A stretch of DNA of 64,000 nucleotides from an uncultured Rubripirellula sp. (GTDB lineage Bacteria; Planctomycetota; Planctomycetia; Pirellulales; Pirellulaceae): positions 41,663-105,662 of the forward strand of contig CALIBL010000067.1 in assembly GCA_938045805.1 (NCBI GenBank), in the 5' to 3' direction. Both the position numbers and the translations under genes were made by a program. Positions 27,563-37,513 of the stretch are shown one piece after another. The stretch's first letter is position 1. Each line of letters opens with the position of its first letter. Below the pieces are notes generated by a model. That model was given only the letters and a program-made list of their open reading frames with translations. It was not told the origin of the DNA and ran no database searches.

Positions 27563-27844
27563 CACGTCACATTAACCCGTTTGGGCGTTTTGAGTCATTA
27601 GCAATCGCCGAGTCAGCGTGTCGCCAAAAACTATTTGGTCTGCGGAATCTTTAACGATTAAGAAGAGAACTGCGAATAATCCAGTTGCCAACTCAAATGG
27701 CATTCGTCTGCATGAAGGGGCTGTCGCTTTCCGATCCTCTTTCTTGCGGTGTCCCCCTGATGGAAGTACCAAGCAGAGACCCGAGGCCGCTCGAGAAAGC
27801 CGTTACGAATCAGTTCACCGTGCTCGCTCGATCTCTACATTTAA

Positions 27845-30337
27845 ATGGTTTCGCCAATGCTTTCTCTAGGATCCCTTCTGTGTATGTCCGCTCTTGGCAT
27901 ACTTGCAAGTTATACTTCTGGAAGTGACGCGAACCATCAATCCTCTCCAACACTTTTCGTTTCCACCACTGCCGATACTTCCAGCCCGGACTCTGATGCG
28001 TCGGAAGCAAACGCTGACGCGTCTTCTAAATCGGAACGCAGTGATGCACGAATCCAATCTCCAATCCCCACGCTCCAGCGCCGATCTCCCCTTGAGTCAG
28101 GACTGCAGATCGATCCGTCAAAAGAAGAGGATACAGCGGAGAGCATCGAAATAAACCGTGACGATACTGCGTTATCAAAAAGAGATTCGCTAGGCAGGTT
28201 TCAACCAACCGATGCGGAAGACACCCCGCACGACACTCCGTGGCCGATCGCCACTACCCTACGAGAACAACTACGTTCGCTCGAGTCGATTGCTGACCAA
28301 CAGCTTGCATCACCGTTTGAATTAATGACTTCGAACCCGATCAATCCCAAGCCAACGGTCTACATCGTTGAATGGCTTCGTGAAATGAATCGGCAACTCG
28401 ATGCGTTGGAAGCACTCCCGTCTGTCTCGCACGCAGAAAGCGGCCCGATCCTTGAGCGACTCATCGCCGAAGCAATGAACGGCTACAAGCAAGCAGACTC
28501 ACTGGCAGACGCAAACCAACGCACTCAAACCCTTTGCACCGCATATGCGATCACTCGCCGTGCGGAGGTATGGCAAGCGGTCTGGAACGCTTGCCAATCA
28601 GAGGAGTCCAACGCAGCGGACCCTTTCGCTAACTCCAGAATAAACAGCGACGAACTATCGGACCGAATCGCGGCAGTCCAATCCGCACTTACAAACGTGA
28701 GTGACCGGGAAGGCTGGCAGGAATTCCTTTTACTTGATGATCTCCAGTCAGTGATCGGATCCACCTCGGGAGTCGAGTTTACGGAGAAGCGGAAAGTCTT
28801 GGCGCAGCGGTTCCTCACGCGAATCGAGAAAACGGAACTCAGTGATGCACAGATTCAACTTCTCACCACTCCATCGATCGTCGACTTAACCTCTGCACTG
28901 CGATCGTGGGCCACTAGCGATGTCGACTACCTGCGACTGCTGAACCAAATTGAGCAACATGAGATTGATTCACTCGATCAGGGTTCTTTGGACCTCGCCG
29001 ATTCTCTACAGGATCTACGTTTCTCCGCCAAACCGGCTGATGAAAGAATCGCACAGAAACTTGACCTTCACTACCGAAACGCGAATGTTCGGGTCGCGAT
29101 CAGTGATCGCCTAATCAACCGGCTATTGCCAAACACGGAACCCATGACCGTTCCTATCCGCACCCGAGCAATGGGCGCGAACATTCGTGGCCAAAGTCAG
29201 ATCGATTCTGCGGTCCAGATCAAGCTCGAACCGTCTAACGATCGTTGGAACATGGTGCTCCAGAGCATGGGGGACATCACTACGATCTCAACAGGCCAGC
29301 AGAGCGTGGTCGAGATTCACACCACCGGCAAAGCCAATTTTGAATCTGGAACCAAGGTGTGGGTCGGGCAGAGCGGGGTAACGTTTGACAACACGTCAGT
29401 CGATGTTTCTGGTCGCCTTCGCCTTCGTAAAATAGAAAGCGAGCTCGACGACTATCCGATTCTGGGCGGATTTGTACGCACCGTTGCGGAACGCCGTTTT
29501 CAAAGCATGGCTCCCGAAGCCAACCGAATCTCCAATCGCACCGTGAAAAATCAGATTCGTGATGAGATTCATCAGACGCTCGACCAGCAAACGGAACTTG
29601 CAAACGAGAAGCTTGACGAGTTAGTGATCCAACCGCTCGTTGATCTCGATCTCGCTCCCCATGTCACCGAAATGCGAACCACGGACGAAACCCTACTGGG
29701 CCGTTTCCGAGTCGCGGGTGAATGGCAAATGGCCGCGTTCACTCCTCGACCTCGAGCGCCACAACACAGCCTCGTGAATATTCAGATCCATCAGTCAGCC
29801 ATCAACAACACCCTCGAGAAGATCCTACCAAGCGGTGAAGCGTTACCAATCAATCAAATCCTGAGCGGGATTGCAGCGTCATTCGGACAGGACCAATGGG
29901 AGACTCCGGAAGACATGCCCGAGGATGTGGAGGTTCGCTTCTCAAGCAGTCGACCGGTTTCAGTTGAAATTATTGATGGAAAGCTGATGCTGACTCTGCG
30001 AATTGTTCAGTTGAAAAGAGGTCGAACGGTCGACCTTCGGAACGTCATTATCAAGGCTGCTTACCGGCCTGAGGTCAAGGGTCTACACGCCTACTTGGTA
30101 CGGGATGGTCACTTGAGCATTACCGGACCGAACATGTCGATGCGAAAGCGGTTCCCAGCAAGAACCATCTTCAACAAGGTTCTATCAACGAATCATTCTC
30201 TGCCAATTACCGTGTCGGGACTCGAGGAACGTGAAGCCCTTCGAGGCTTGCAGATCTCCCAACTGGAACTTGCAAGAGGATGGATTGGACTGTCACTGAG
30301 CGAGGAAGAGGACGCAAAGCTTGCACTAAACCCCTGA
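27845..30337 (+). CDS. Large secreted protein of unknown function
   Basis: An 830-residue protein with an N-terminal hydrophobic segment (MLSLGSLLCMSALGILASY), probably a signal peptide. Residues 30-130 are Ser/Asp/Glu-rich and likely disordered. The rest falls into a helical middle part and a C-terminal half rich in beta-like segments: RVAISDRLINRLLP, TVPIRTRAMGANIRGQSQIDSA, WMAAFTPR-like stretches, ADMPEDVEVRFSS-like acidic turns and VSGLEEREALRGLQISQLELA. I do not recognise a catalytic motif. It seems a planctomycete envelope or periplasmic protein. It is divergent from fcl. Confidence 0.7.
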   Translation: MVSPMLSLGSLLCMSALGILASYTSGSDANHQSSPTLFVSTTADTSSPDSDASEANADASSKSERSDARIQSPIPTLQRRSPLESGLQIDPSKEEDTAESIEINRDDTALSKRDSLGRFQPTDAEDTPHDTPWPIATTLREQLRSLESIADQQLASPFELMTSNPINPKPTVYIVEWLREMNRQLDALEALPSVSHAESGPILERLIAEAMNGYKQADSLADANQRTQTLCTAYAITRRAEVWQAVWNACQSEESNAADPFANSRINSDELSDRIAAVQSALTNVSDREGWQEFLLLDDLQSVIGSTSGVEFTEKRKVLAQRFLTRIEKTELSDAQIQLLTTPSIVDLTSALRSWATSDVDYLRLLNQIEQHEIDSLDQGSLDLADSLQDLRFSAKPADERIAQKLDLHYRNANVRVAISDRLINRLLPNTEPMTVPIRTRAMGANIRGQSQIDSAVQIKLEPSNDRWNMVLQSMGDITTISTGQQSVVEIHTTGKANFESGTKVWVGQSGVTFDNTSVDVSGRLRLRKIESELDDYPILGGFVRTVAERRFQSMAPEANRISNRTVKNQIRDEIHQTLDQQTELANEKLDELVIQPLVDLDLAPHVTEMRTTDETLLGRFRVAGEWQMAAFTPRPRAPQHSLVNIQIHQSAINNTLEKILPSGEALPINQILSGIAASFGQDQWETPEDMPEDVEVRFSSSRPVSVEIIDGKLMLTLRIVQLKRGRTVDLRNVIIKAAYRPEVKGLHAYLVRDGHLSITGPNMSMRKRFPARTIFNKVLSTNHSLPITVSGLEEREALRGLQISQLELARGWIGLSLSEEEDAKLALNP

Positions 30338-30436
30338 GATGAATCTCTGAGATAAATCACAGTGACCCGGAGCGAACGATCAAAACTTTGCCGAGAGCAA
30401 CGACGCTCCCATCAACATCTCTCTGATCAACTTGAC

Positions 30437-31528
30437 CTAGCCGAGGTCGAGAGATGGCGTCACGTTGGTTAACTCACAGAGATGGGCGTGACTGATTGGC
30501 TGAGGGCAGCTCCAAACCAAAAAGAAGAGGGCCTGCTGACACCATCTTCCAGCCGGGTGCCCTTGGACGAAGCCCGCGCCCTTTGCAGCCATCAGGGCGG
30601 CCTGTGTACTACGAAGAACCAGCCGATTCGCCTCGGCTCGAATTTGCGAGGCATCCACGGCCATTTGCCCATCAGACGCAGATAGCAGTCGATCTCTTAG
30701 CGAAGTAATCTCGCCACGAAGCGTTGCTGCCGGTTCAGCCAAATCGCTGCGGGCGACTGCTTCACCCTCTAGATATTTTGCGGCTGCCATCGATAACCCC
30801 ACCGCAAGGGTCGATGTCTGTAGTCCTCCGGGTCTTGCCCCGACACCGGTCGAAAGAACATTCTCGGTAGGACCGCCAAGAACCATCGAGCGATCCACCC
30901 TCACTTGATCAAAAAATACCTGATCTGTGCAGCTAGCCGATAAGGCAACCAGCTCGCACCCCGGCTGTGCCCGCAGCCCCTCAGAATCTCCCGGCACCGC
31001 CACCAACACTTGCCGGCCATCCTGAAGTGTCGCACCGACAACCAGTAAATCTGCGTGAGCCCCACCTGTGACCCAAGGTGACATCCCCACCAACCGGTAA
31101 CCCTCGTGATCCTCAACCGCCTTGAGAACGGGATCTTTCAGGTGCCGCCGACTGGTCGTCAAATGGCTGATACCGACCGTCGCAAACAATTCGCCATTCA
31201 TCAAGCGATCAAGCCAACGCTCGGCGACATATTGGTTTTCCGAAGCAGCGATACGCCGGATCGCTCCCATATACTGTGTGATCACAAACGTTGTGACCAA
31301 ATCTGCCTCGGCGAGCCTCAAATAGCCCTCGATCTGCTCGCGGTCACTCCAACCAAACCCATGCTGCTCCTTCTGAACAAACCAACGAAAGACTCCCGCG
31401 TCACCGCATCGCTTGAGCGATTCACCAGGCCAATGGGAAACACTTTCCCATTTCCCAGCGTTCGATCTGAGATCACGACACAAATCGTCAAGCAAGTCAC
31501 CGTGCGGATCGGTAATGGAAGTACTCAT
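30437..31528 (-). CDS. Acyl-CoA dehydrogenase-like flavoprotein
   Basis: A 363-residue member of the acyl-CoA dehydrogenase superfamily. N-terminal helices (EQHGFGWSDREQIEGYLRLAEAD) are followed by LFATVGISHLTTSRR, the middle-domain VGMSPWVTGGAHADLLVVGA pattern and the FFDQVRVDRSMVLGG segment typical of the fold. The C-terminal helical domain ends in QGHPAGRWCQQALFFLVWSCPQ. I do not find the usual catalytic Glu context, so it may be a non-canonical dehydrogenase or a flavin monooxygenase-type member. Substrate is unknown. Confidence 0.75.
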   Translation of the reverse strand: MSTSITDPHGDLLDDLCRDLRSNAGKWESVSHWPGESLKRCGDAGVFRWFVQKEQHGFGWSDREQIEGYLRLAEADLVTTFVITQYMGAIRRIAASENQYVAERWLDRLMNGELFATVGISHLTTSRRHLKDPVLKAVEDHEGYRLVGMSPWVTGGAHADLLVVGATLQDGRQVLVAVPGDSEGLRAQPGCELVALSASCTDQVFFDQVRVDRSMVLGGPTENVLSTGVGARPGGLQTSTLAVGLSMAAAKYLEGEAVARSDLAEPAATLRGEITSLRDRLLSASDGQMAVDASQIRAEANRLVLRSTQAALMAAKGAGFVQGHPAGRWCQQALFFLVWSCPQPISHAHLCELTNVTPSLDLG

Positions 31529-31811
31529 TGAACTCGAACCGTTCGAACATCAGAAACAGGAGTGCGAATTGAGCTAATGCTGACCTAAATCAGATTCCTG
31601 CAGCTCAGGACTCGTATGCTAACACAGAACCGAAAAAAATGGAGACGCGTGACCGAACGACTCGTGGCAAAAAGAAAATCTCAGTAGATTATCCAACGAC
31701 GGCTTCACCGCGGAGAAGGAGTCAACTGCCGTGTTACCAAGTCTTCACATCAGCTGATGCAGCCGCGCAAGGTAAGTCTTGAAGATCGCTCGGGCAAAGG
31801 ACAACACCGAC

Positions 31812-32291
31812 ATGCCAACCCACCCAATTCTCGAATTACTCGATCATGGCGACCATAAGTTGGTTCTCGCTGAGAGCTGCACGGGAGGTATGATCTGCGC
31901 TTCCTTGACTCAAATACCAGGTATCTCGAAAAGGCTTTGCGGGTCTGCGGTTACCTACCGCTCAGAAACGAAATCACAGTGGCTCTCGATTCCTGAGTCT
32001 CTGATCGAACAGTACACAGCGGAAAGCGCAGAGGTCACACAAGCAATGTCGCGGGAGGTTCTCGTGAAAACCCCGGAGGCGACGGTTGCTGCTGCGATCA
32101 CTGGCCACTTTGGCCCCGAAGCACCGGAAGAAATAGATGGAGTGGTATTCATTGCCGTCAGCCGTCGAGTTGGTGAGGAAATTGTTCAGGTCACTTGCAT
32201 CCGACGAGAACTGACACACTCCGATCGACTCTCGAGACAACTCGAAGCAAGCCAATTGGTGATCAAACAGATTCAGAGCTCCCTTCGATAG
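31812..32291 (+). CDS. pncC: CinA C-terminal-type nicotinamide-nucleotide amidase
   Basis: A 159-residue stand-alone CinA-C domain that deamidates nicotinamide mononucleotide to nicotinate mononucleotide in NAD recycling. The N-terminal LVLAESCTGGMICASLTQIPG (catalytic Ser in ESCTGG, 21-26), GSAVTYRSETKSQWL and the AAITGHFGPEAPEE segment with GVVFIAV are family-typical. ATG at 31812 was preferred over a TTG eleven codons upstream. The CinA N-terminal domain is absent. Confidence 0.88.
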   Translation: MPTHPILELLDHGDHKLVLAESCTGGMICASLTQIPGISKRLCGSAVTYRSETKSQWLSIPESLIEQYTAESAEVTQAMSREVLVKTPEATVAAAITGHFGPEAPEEIDGVVFIAVSRRVGEEIVQVTCIRRELTHSDRLSRQLEASQLVIKQIQSSLR

Positions 32292-32318
32292 GGAGGTTCC
32301 CTTGGCCGTCTCTCACTG

Positions 32319-32978
32319 TCAGGGAGAAAGCCTTCTACGCGTCCAAATCGCACCGTCGCTCTCATCATCGACCGGCTCGTAAGAAATTCGATCATGGAGT
32401 CGATTGGGGCGACCCTGCCAAAACTCAAATCGCTCGGCGCGAATCCGATACCCACCCCAAAAGCTCGGCACCGGGATCTCACCGCCACTAAATTTCTGCT
32501 TGAGTTCAGCGAGCTTGGAATCGAGCAGAGACCTCGTTGTTACCACTTGACTCTGCCGCGAAACCCACGCGCCGAGTTGGCTTCCTCGAGGACGGCTAAG
32601 AAAGTACTTCATCGTCTCGGCGGCACTGACCTTTGCTGCCACACCACTGATCTCGACCTGACGCTGCAGTGGCAACCATTGAAAGAGCAGTGAGACGTTC
32701 TGATTCACCTCCAAATGCTGAGCTTTGCGGCTACCGTAGTTGGTGAAAAAGACAAACCCAGTGTCATCGAAATACTTGAGCAACACCGTACGTTGAGTCG
32801 GCCGTCCTTGCTCATCGACGGTCGCGAGTACCATCGCATTGGGCTCAAGCAGCTCAGCCTTCTCGGCTTCGCGGTACCATGACTCGAATTGTGAGTACGG
32901 ATCCACCAAGGCGTGTTCCATATCCAGCTGGCGATCAGCGTATTCTTGACGAAGATCAGAAAGATCCAAGGCGATCAT
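32319..32978 (-). CDS. pdxH: Pyridoxamine 5'-phosphate oxidase
   Basis: A 219-residue FMN enzyme making pyridoxal 5'-phosphate from PNP or PMP. Family signatures: NAMVLATVDEQGRPTQRTVLLK, FVFFTNYGSRKAQHL (FMN phosphate binding), LLFQWLPLQRQVEISG, and the C-terminal PSFWGGYRIRAERFEFWQGR and NRLHDRISY. Length and motif order are normal. It converges on pncC with about 27 bp between the stops. Confidence 0.97.
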   Translation of the reverse strand: MIALDLSDLRQEYADRQLDMEHALVDPYSQFESWYREAEKAELLEPNAMVLATVDEQGRPTQRTVLLKYFDDTGFVFFTNYGSRKAQHLEVNQNVSLLFQWLPLQRQVEISGVAAKVSAAETMKYFLSRPRGSQLGAWVSRQSQVVTTRSLLDSKLAELKQKFSGGEIPVPSFWGGYRIRAERFEFWQGRPNRLHDRISYEPVDDESDGAIWTRRRLSP

Positions 32979-33037
32979 CCGATAAAAGAGGAACAGAACT
33001 GTAAATACAAATCACTCGGAAGTGAACTCAGTGCGTC

Positions 33038-33400
33038 TCACCTTTCGTCATCACCAAGCGTCTGCTTTCTAATCTCTGGTAATTTCTTTTGGTGATAGCG
33101 ATGCGTTCGAAACACGTCCACACCAGCAAGAAAGACGACTAACATCAAACCTACCATCACCAAAATCCAGCAGAGCGCCCACAGGTTACCGGGACTCGCA
33201 AACGCAGCGATCAGAATCAGGACTCCGCAAATCGCGATCAAACCGTTGATCCGGCGACGCGAACGCAAACGACGGCTCCGGTATTCCTGATCCAAATCCG
33301 TATCGAACGACTCGTTAGGCCACCCGCGTTTCTCAGTTCGGTGCAACCATCCCGCAAACAGACAGAGGGTCGCACCGAGAACTAAACTACCTTCAAACAT
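33038..33400 (-). CDS. Small two-helix membrane protein of unknown function
   Basis: A 120-residue protein. It has an N-terminal hydrophobic stretch (EGSLVLGATLCLFAGWL), a basic loop RSRRLRSRRRING, and two further membrane segments (LIAICGVLILIAAFA and LWALCWILVMVGLMLVVFLAGVDVF). The C-terminus is cytoplasmic and charged. ATG at 33400 has AGGAG about eight bases upstream. It lies 35 bp downstream of the M28 peptidase gene on the same strand and is likely co-transcribed. Function is unknown. Confidence 0.7.
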   Translation of the reverse strand: MFEGSLVLGATLCLFAGWLHRTEKRGWPNESFDTDLDQEYRSRRLRSRRRINGLIAICGVLILIAAFASPGNLWALCWILVMVGLMLVVFLAGVDVFRTHRYHQKKLPEIRKQTLGDDER

Positions 33401-33435
33401 TGTCAAGGCTCCTGTTTGGTTCGGTTCGCACCGTT

Positions 33436-34590
33436 TCAGTTTCCGCCGACTCGCTCACCGGCCTCCGCGTTTGCTCCGCCCCTCGCTTGCTCAAGTAACC
33501 ATTGATGCACCACCCAGACAACCGTTGCGAGTGACTGACCACTGCAATTCTCGGGAATATCCTGCTCGGTATGCCAGTAACTGGGCACACCAAAACCAGG
33601 TCTCGGGTAGTCAAAGTCAATCAAGTCAACAGTCGGTATCTTGGCAATCTCGTTGAGAGGGATGTGATCATCTTCAATGCGATGACGACTGCGAGAAACA
33701 AACGCTTCCACACCGAGCGAGCTTGCTGTTCGGAAAATTCCACGAGTGAGATCCCGAGCGTACTTTAGACTGTTTGCTTCATAATAGATTTTCAGCTCGC
33801 GGTCACCGACCATATCGAGAAGGATCCCGGATTGGTATCGGATTGCGGGAGGAGAGGCTCGGTATTTCTCCGCAAAGAAGTTTGAACCTAGAAAGTATTC
33901 GTCTCTTCCTTGCATCCAGACGAATTCCTCGGCATCAAACAGAACAATATCAACGCCGATCTCGGCGGGCAAATCTCTCAACTGGTGGGAGAGCTCCATG
34001 AGAGCGGCCACACCGCTACCGCCATCATTAGCACCGACGAATCGGCCTTTGGGATTCTTGGGATCAGAATCCGGAAATGGCCTCGTGTCGTAGTGTGCGC
34101 AGAGTAAAAATCGCTTGGGACGATCGGGGTACCACGTCGCAATCAGATTCGAGACGGGCACCAGCGATCCATCCTCGGGGTGACGAATTTCAAAATTCTG
34201 AAAACTGACCGAAGCGCCCTGCTGTGAAAAAAAATCCTTCAGCCACTCCTGCTGTTGAACCATACCGGGCGAACCGGTCACTCGAGACCCGATCTTACAG
34301 ATCTCCTGAAGATATCGCATCGCACGATCCGCTCGGTATCTCGTGGGAACTTCAGCCATCGCCGTGTTACCGGACGGTAAACCTCGGCTTTGCCGCTTGG
34401 CTGAAAACAACAGCAAACCCAAAATAGCCAATGAAATGATCACCACCGGCAACCACGATGCTCCTCGCACAGGTCGGTTGGTGTCGTTTCCACTTTGATC
34501 TCCTCCACTGAATTCATCGCCCACACGCGATGTGTATCCCCCGCTCAGCGATTTACCAGTCGCGTCTTTCGAACCCCGCTTTCGACTCAT
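33436..34590 (-). CDS. Membrane-anchored M28 peptidase / glutaminyl cyclase-like protein
   Basis: A 384-residue protein with an N-terminal anchor (WLPVVIISLAILGLLLF, 46-62) and an M28 zinc hydrolase domain outside. Metal-site segments: CAHYDTRPF (164-172), GANDGGSGVAAL (187-197), VLFDAEEF (216-223), and WHTEQDIPENC near the end. The HTEQD ending and FVWMQGRDEYFLGS stretch resemble glutaminyl-peptide cyclotransferases more than aminopeptidases, so it may cyclise N-terminal glutamine of exported proteins. Substrate unproven. Confidence 0.82.
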   Translation of the reverse strand: MSRKRGSKDATGKSLSGGYTSRVGDEFSGGDQSGNDTNRPVRGASWLPVVIISLAILGLLLFSAKRQSRGLPSGNTAMAEVPTRYRADRAMRYLQEICKIGSRVTGSPGMVQQQEWLKDFFSQQGASVSFQNFEIRHPEDGSLVPVSNLIATWYPDRPKRFLLCAHYDTRPFPDSDPKNPKGRFVGANDGGSGVAALMELSHQLRDLPAEIGVDIVLFDAEEFVWMQGRDEYFLGSNFFAEKYRASPPAIRYQSGILLDMVGDRELKIYYEANSLKYARDLTRGIFRTASSLGVEAFVSRSRHRIEDDHIPLNEIAKIPTVDLIDFDYPRPGFGVPSYWHTEQDIPENCSGQSLATVVWVVHQWLLEQARGGANAEAGERVGGN

Positions 34591-34879
34591 CCGAAACCCT
34601 AATCCTCATCGAATAATTGACCGATCGAAAATCCGCCCACTGGAAGCTTCCGCGGCACCGCAGCGATTGGCTGACGATTATCATACAGACTGACGCGGCA
34701 TCGAGCAGACACCTTTGATCGCCAACCCTGGTCAGATGACATCCTCTGTCACCTGATATTTTACATTACTCCCCCTGCTCCTTCGCCTCCAGCAGACGGC
34801 TTAAACTTATCGTAGAGACCTGTTTGTGGCACTGCGCCCACTGTTCGAGCCTCTTTTGGAAACTTTAAACGGTTCATTG

Positions 34880-37375
34880 ATGATCAAGAATCACTCACGT
34901 AACCAACGACGTCACCACCGTTTAAAAGTTCCGCCAAAAAAATGGGCGAACATCGCGGCTCCCTATCAATCTCGGGCGACAAAAAGACCCCAAAAAACAT
35001 CGCTGATCAGGACTCTGCTCGGCCTCCTCGTTGCATGCGTCTCGCTTGCAACTGTCGACAACACCTCACTTGACAACATCTTCGTGGTTCGAGCGAGCGC
35101 TCAAGCGACACAACAAGCCAACAAGCAGAGCTCACAACAGCGATTGAATCTCGGAAGTGCAGCGACACAAGCCTCCGACGAGGGGCTTGAAAACATCCAA
35201 GCCCCTCGTACCGGTTACCTGATTGCTGTTGGGCCATCGCTCAATCGCGACGCGATCCAAAAAGTCATTCAGCAAATCGAACAGGTCAAAAATAGAAGTA
35301 GAACAAACTCGGCGACAGAAAACCAAAAATCCCCCGGTTCACCGAGGACCACAATCGTTTTGCATTTCGTTGCAAATGACTCGGGCGGCGGGTCCCTGAA
35401 TACGGACCGCCCAGGCGTCGATGATGCAACCCAATTTGAAGACCAACTAAAACTGGCTCGTTACCTCACTGCGGAACCACAACGCTCAATTCGGATCGTT
35501 GCGTGGATCGACCGAACGATCTCCAATCACTCAATCCTACCTCTTTTATCCTCCGAGCTAATTGTCGCATCGGATCGAGGGACGCTCGTCGGCTTCCATT
35601 CAGACATCGGAAAGCCAGAAACAATCGATGCCGCCACCAGAATTACCTACCGAGAATTAGCAAAACAGAGAGGTCTATTCCCCGGTGTTTTGATTGATGC
35701 AATCACGGATGCCGATGAGTCGGTTTCGTTTGTCACCGAGTTGGATGGAAAGAAGCGTTTGGCTCAAACCGATTTGCTGCGTGAGGCAATTGAAGCGGGT
35801 TCTGTCATTGAACAAGAAGTGCTAACTCGGAGCGGAGAGCCGCTTCTCCTGACAGCTGCTACTTTGCGAAAGTTGAACATCTCAAGCCGCACACAAAATC
35901 AAACGAGTGAGGTCGCCGAATTCCTCGATCTTGCCGTCCTGAAACGCAGCGAAGCTCCATCAACATTGAAGCCACCGGTGGCAGGAATTTTACAAATCAA
36001 AGGTGCCATCTCCGACTCAAGAATCCGACGCTGGCAAAGCAATTTGGCGGCGACGATGAAAAATGAGGCGGTCAATACTTGGGTTCTGGAAATCGATTCG
36101 GACGGAGGAGCTCTGCTCGCTGCAACGAGGTTCGCAAATTGGCTGATCTCGCCAGGTGCCCCCATTCAAACCGTGGCGGGTCACGTCACGGAAAAAGCAT
36201 CGGCTGATGCCGCTTTGATTGCACTGGCCTGTAAACCGCTTTTTATCGCCTCGGATTGCATCATCGGAGGCCCGGGTCTCGCAACGCCGCAGACGGATCA
36301 GCTCGCCCCTGAGACGCTCGATGTCATTCGATTGATCGCTTCAAAAACCGGCCGGAGTTCCGGTCTGATTCAGGCAATCGTCAATCCAAAAGCTGAAATC
36401 TACCGCTTTACACATCGCACCACCGGCGCCGTCGTTCATGCTTCTGATTCAACCTTGGAGCAAGAACTTCAATCCCTCTATCCGTCCCCGCAAGGCAACC
36501 AAAACGATGACCAACTCGAAGCGGATGATTGGGTACGGGGCGAAAAAATCGACCTCAGCAGCGGCGTGACGGCAAGACAAGCGATCGAGTTGGGACTTGC
36601 CGACTCGATTGCGGAAACCACGGAGCGAGCGGCCGAGCAACTCGAACTCGACTCCATGCCTCAACCGGTGACCGATCAGGCTCTCGTCCGAGCCGTCGAG
36701 CGACTGGGAAGTAGTAATGCGTTTGCCATCCTCCTGCTATTCATTGGCTTTGCGGCCCTCTCTGCGGAATTCAGCTCACCTGGACTTGGTGTGCCCGGAT
36801 TCATCGCATTGGTCTGCTTTTCGCTTTACTTCTGGATCAAACTGCTTGCCGGCACTGCTGAATGGTTGGAACTAGTTGCACTACTTCTGGGAATCACTTG
36901 CATCGCAATGGAATTTTTTGTTCTACCAGGATTTGGGATTTTTGGGATCGGTGGTTTCCTTCTGACGGGATTCGCAGTGATCCTGATGAGCCAAACCTTT
37001 GTGATTCCTCGCAACACCTATCAACTTAATGCTCTTTCGAACGGTGTATGGGTCATGCTTGGTGGATTGGGCGGTTTACTTGCTGGGCTTGTTTTCATGC
37101 GGACCATCGCCACGAAAGTTCCTTTCTTTCGTGCATTGACGATGGAGACACCTGATCTGGAAGCTCAAGAAAAAGCCGAGTCAATTATTGACTATGAACA
37201 CCTTGTTGGGCAAGTTGGACTCACGAGCACGCCCCTGCATCCATCGGGGAAAGCTACGTTCGGAACGGAGACTATTCAAGTGATCAGTGATGGAATGGCG
37301 ATTGATGCTGGGCAGAGAGTCACCGTTGTTCGGGTTCGCTCCAACAAAGTCGTTGTTAACCTACACGAGGGCTAA
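34880..37375 (+). CDS. NfeD-family membrane protein with ClpP-class serine protease domain
   Basis: An 831-residue long-form NfeD protein. A signal or anchor lies near residues 41-59 (IRTLLGLLVACVSLATV). Two ClpP-like units follow; the second has VAGILQIKGAISDSRIRR, TWVLEIDSDGGALLAATRFA and KASADAALIALACKPLFIASDCIIG, where the Ser is in the place of the SAG of related membrane proteases. The C-terminus has about four to five membrane helices (AILLLFIGFAALSAEF onwards) and a soluble OB-like domain (LVGQVGLTSTPLHPSGKATF). The start could also be GTG at 34826. These proteins act in membrane protein quality control. Confidence 0.87.
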   Translation: MIKNHSRNQRRHHRLKVPPKKWANIAAPYQSRATKRPQKTSLIRTLLGLLVACVSLATVDNTSLDNIFVVRASAQATQQANKQSSQQRLNLGSAATQASDEGLENIQAPRTGYLIAVGPSLNRDAIQKVIQQIEQVKNRSRTNSATENQKSPGSPRTTIVLHFVANDSGGGSLNTDRPGVDDATQFEDQLKLARYLTAEPQRSIRIVAWIDRTISNHSILPLLSSELIVASDRGTLVGFHSDIGKPETIDAATRITYRELAKQRGLFPGVLIDAITDADESVSFVTELDGKKRLAQTDLLREAIEAGSVIEQEVLTRSGEPLLLTAATLRKLNISSRTQNQTSEVAEFLDLAVLKRSEAPSTLKPPVAGILQIKGAISDSRIRRWQSNLAATMKNEAVNTWVLEIDSDGGALLAATRFANWLISPGAPIQTVAGHVTEKASADAALIALACKPLFIASDCIIGGPGLATPQTDQLAPETLDVIRLIASKTGRSSGLIQAIVNPKAEIYRFTHRTTGAVVHASDSTLEQELQSLYPSPQGNQNDDQLEADDWVRGEKIDLSSGVTARQAIELGLADSIAETTERAAEQLELDSMPQPVTDQALVRAVERLGSSNAFAILLLFIGFAALSAEFSSPGLGVPGFIALVCFSLYFWIKLLAGTAEWLELVALLLGITCIAMEFFVLPGFGIFGIGGFLLTGFAVILMSQTFVIPRNTYQLNALSNGVWVMLGGLGGLLAGLVFMRTIATKVPFFRALTMETPDLEAQEKAESIIDYEHLVGQVGLTSTPLHPSGKATFGTETIQVISDGMAIDAGQRVTVVRVRSNKVVVNLHEG

Positions 37376-37513
37376 GCAGAAATGCCCAACTGTCGATGCG
37401 GAGGTGATCAGCAAAATTACGTTCAATACTCACGATTTCAAGCCTAACGTTCATACTCAGGCACAGTCGATCCCATTCTCTGATCCCATGTTCCACAACG
37501 AACCGAACAACGC

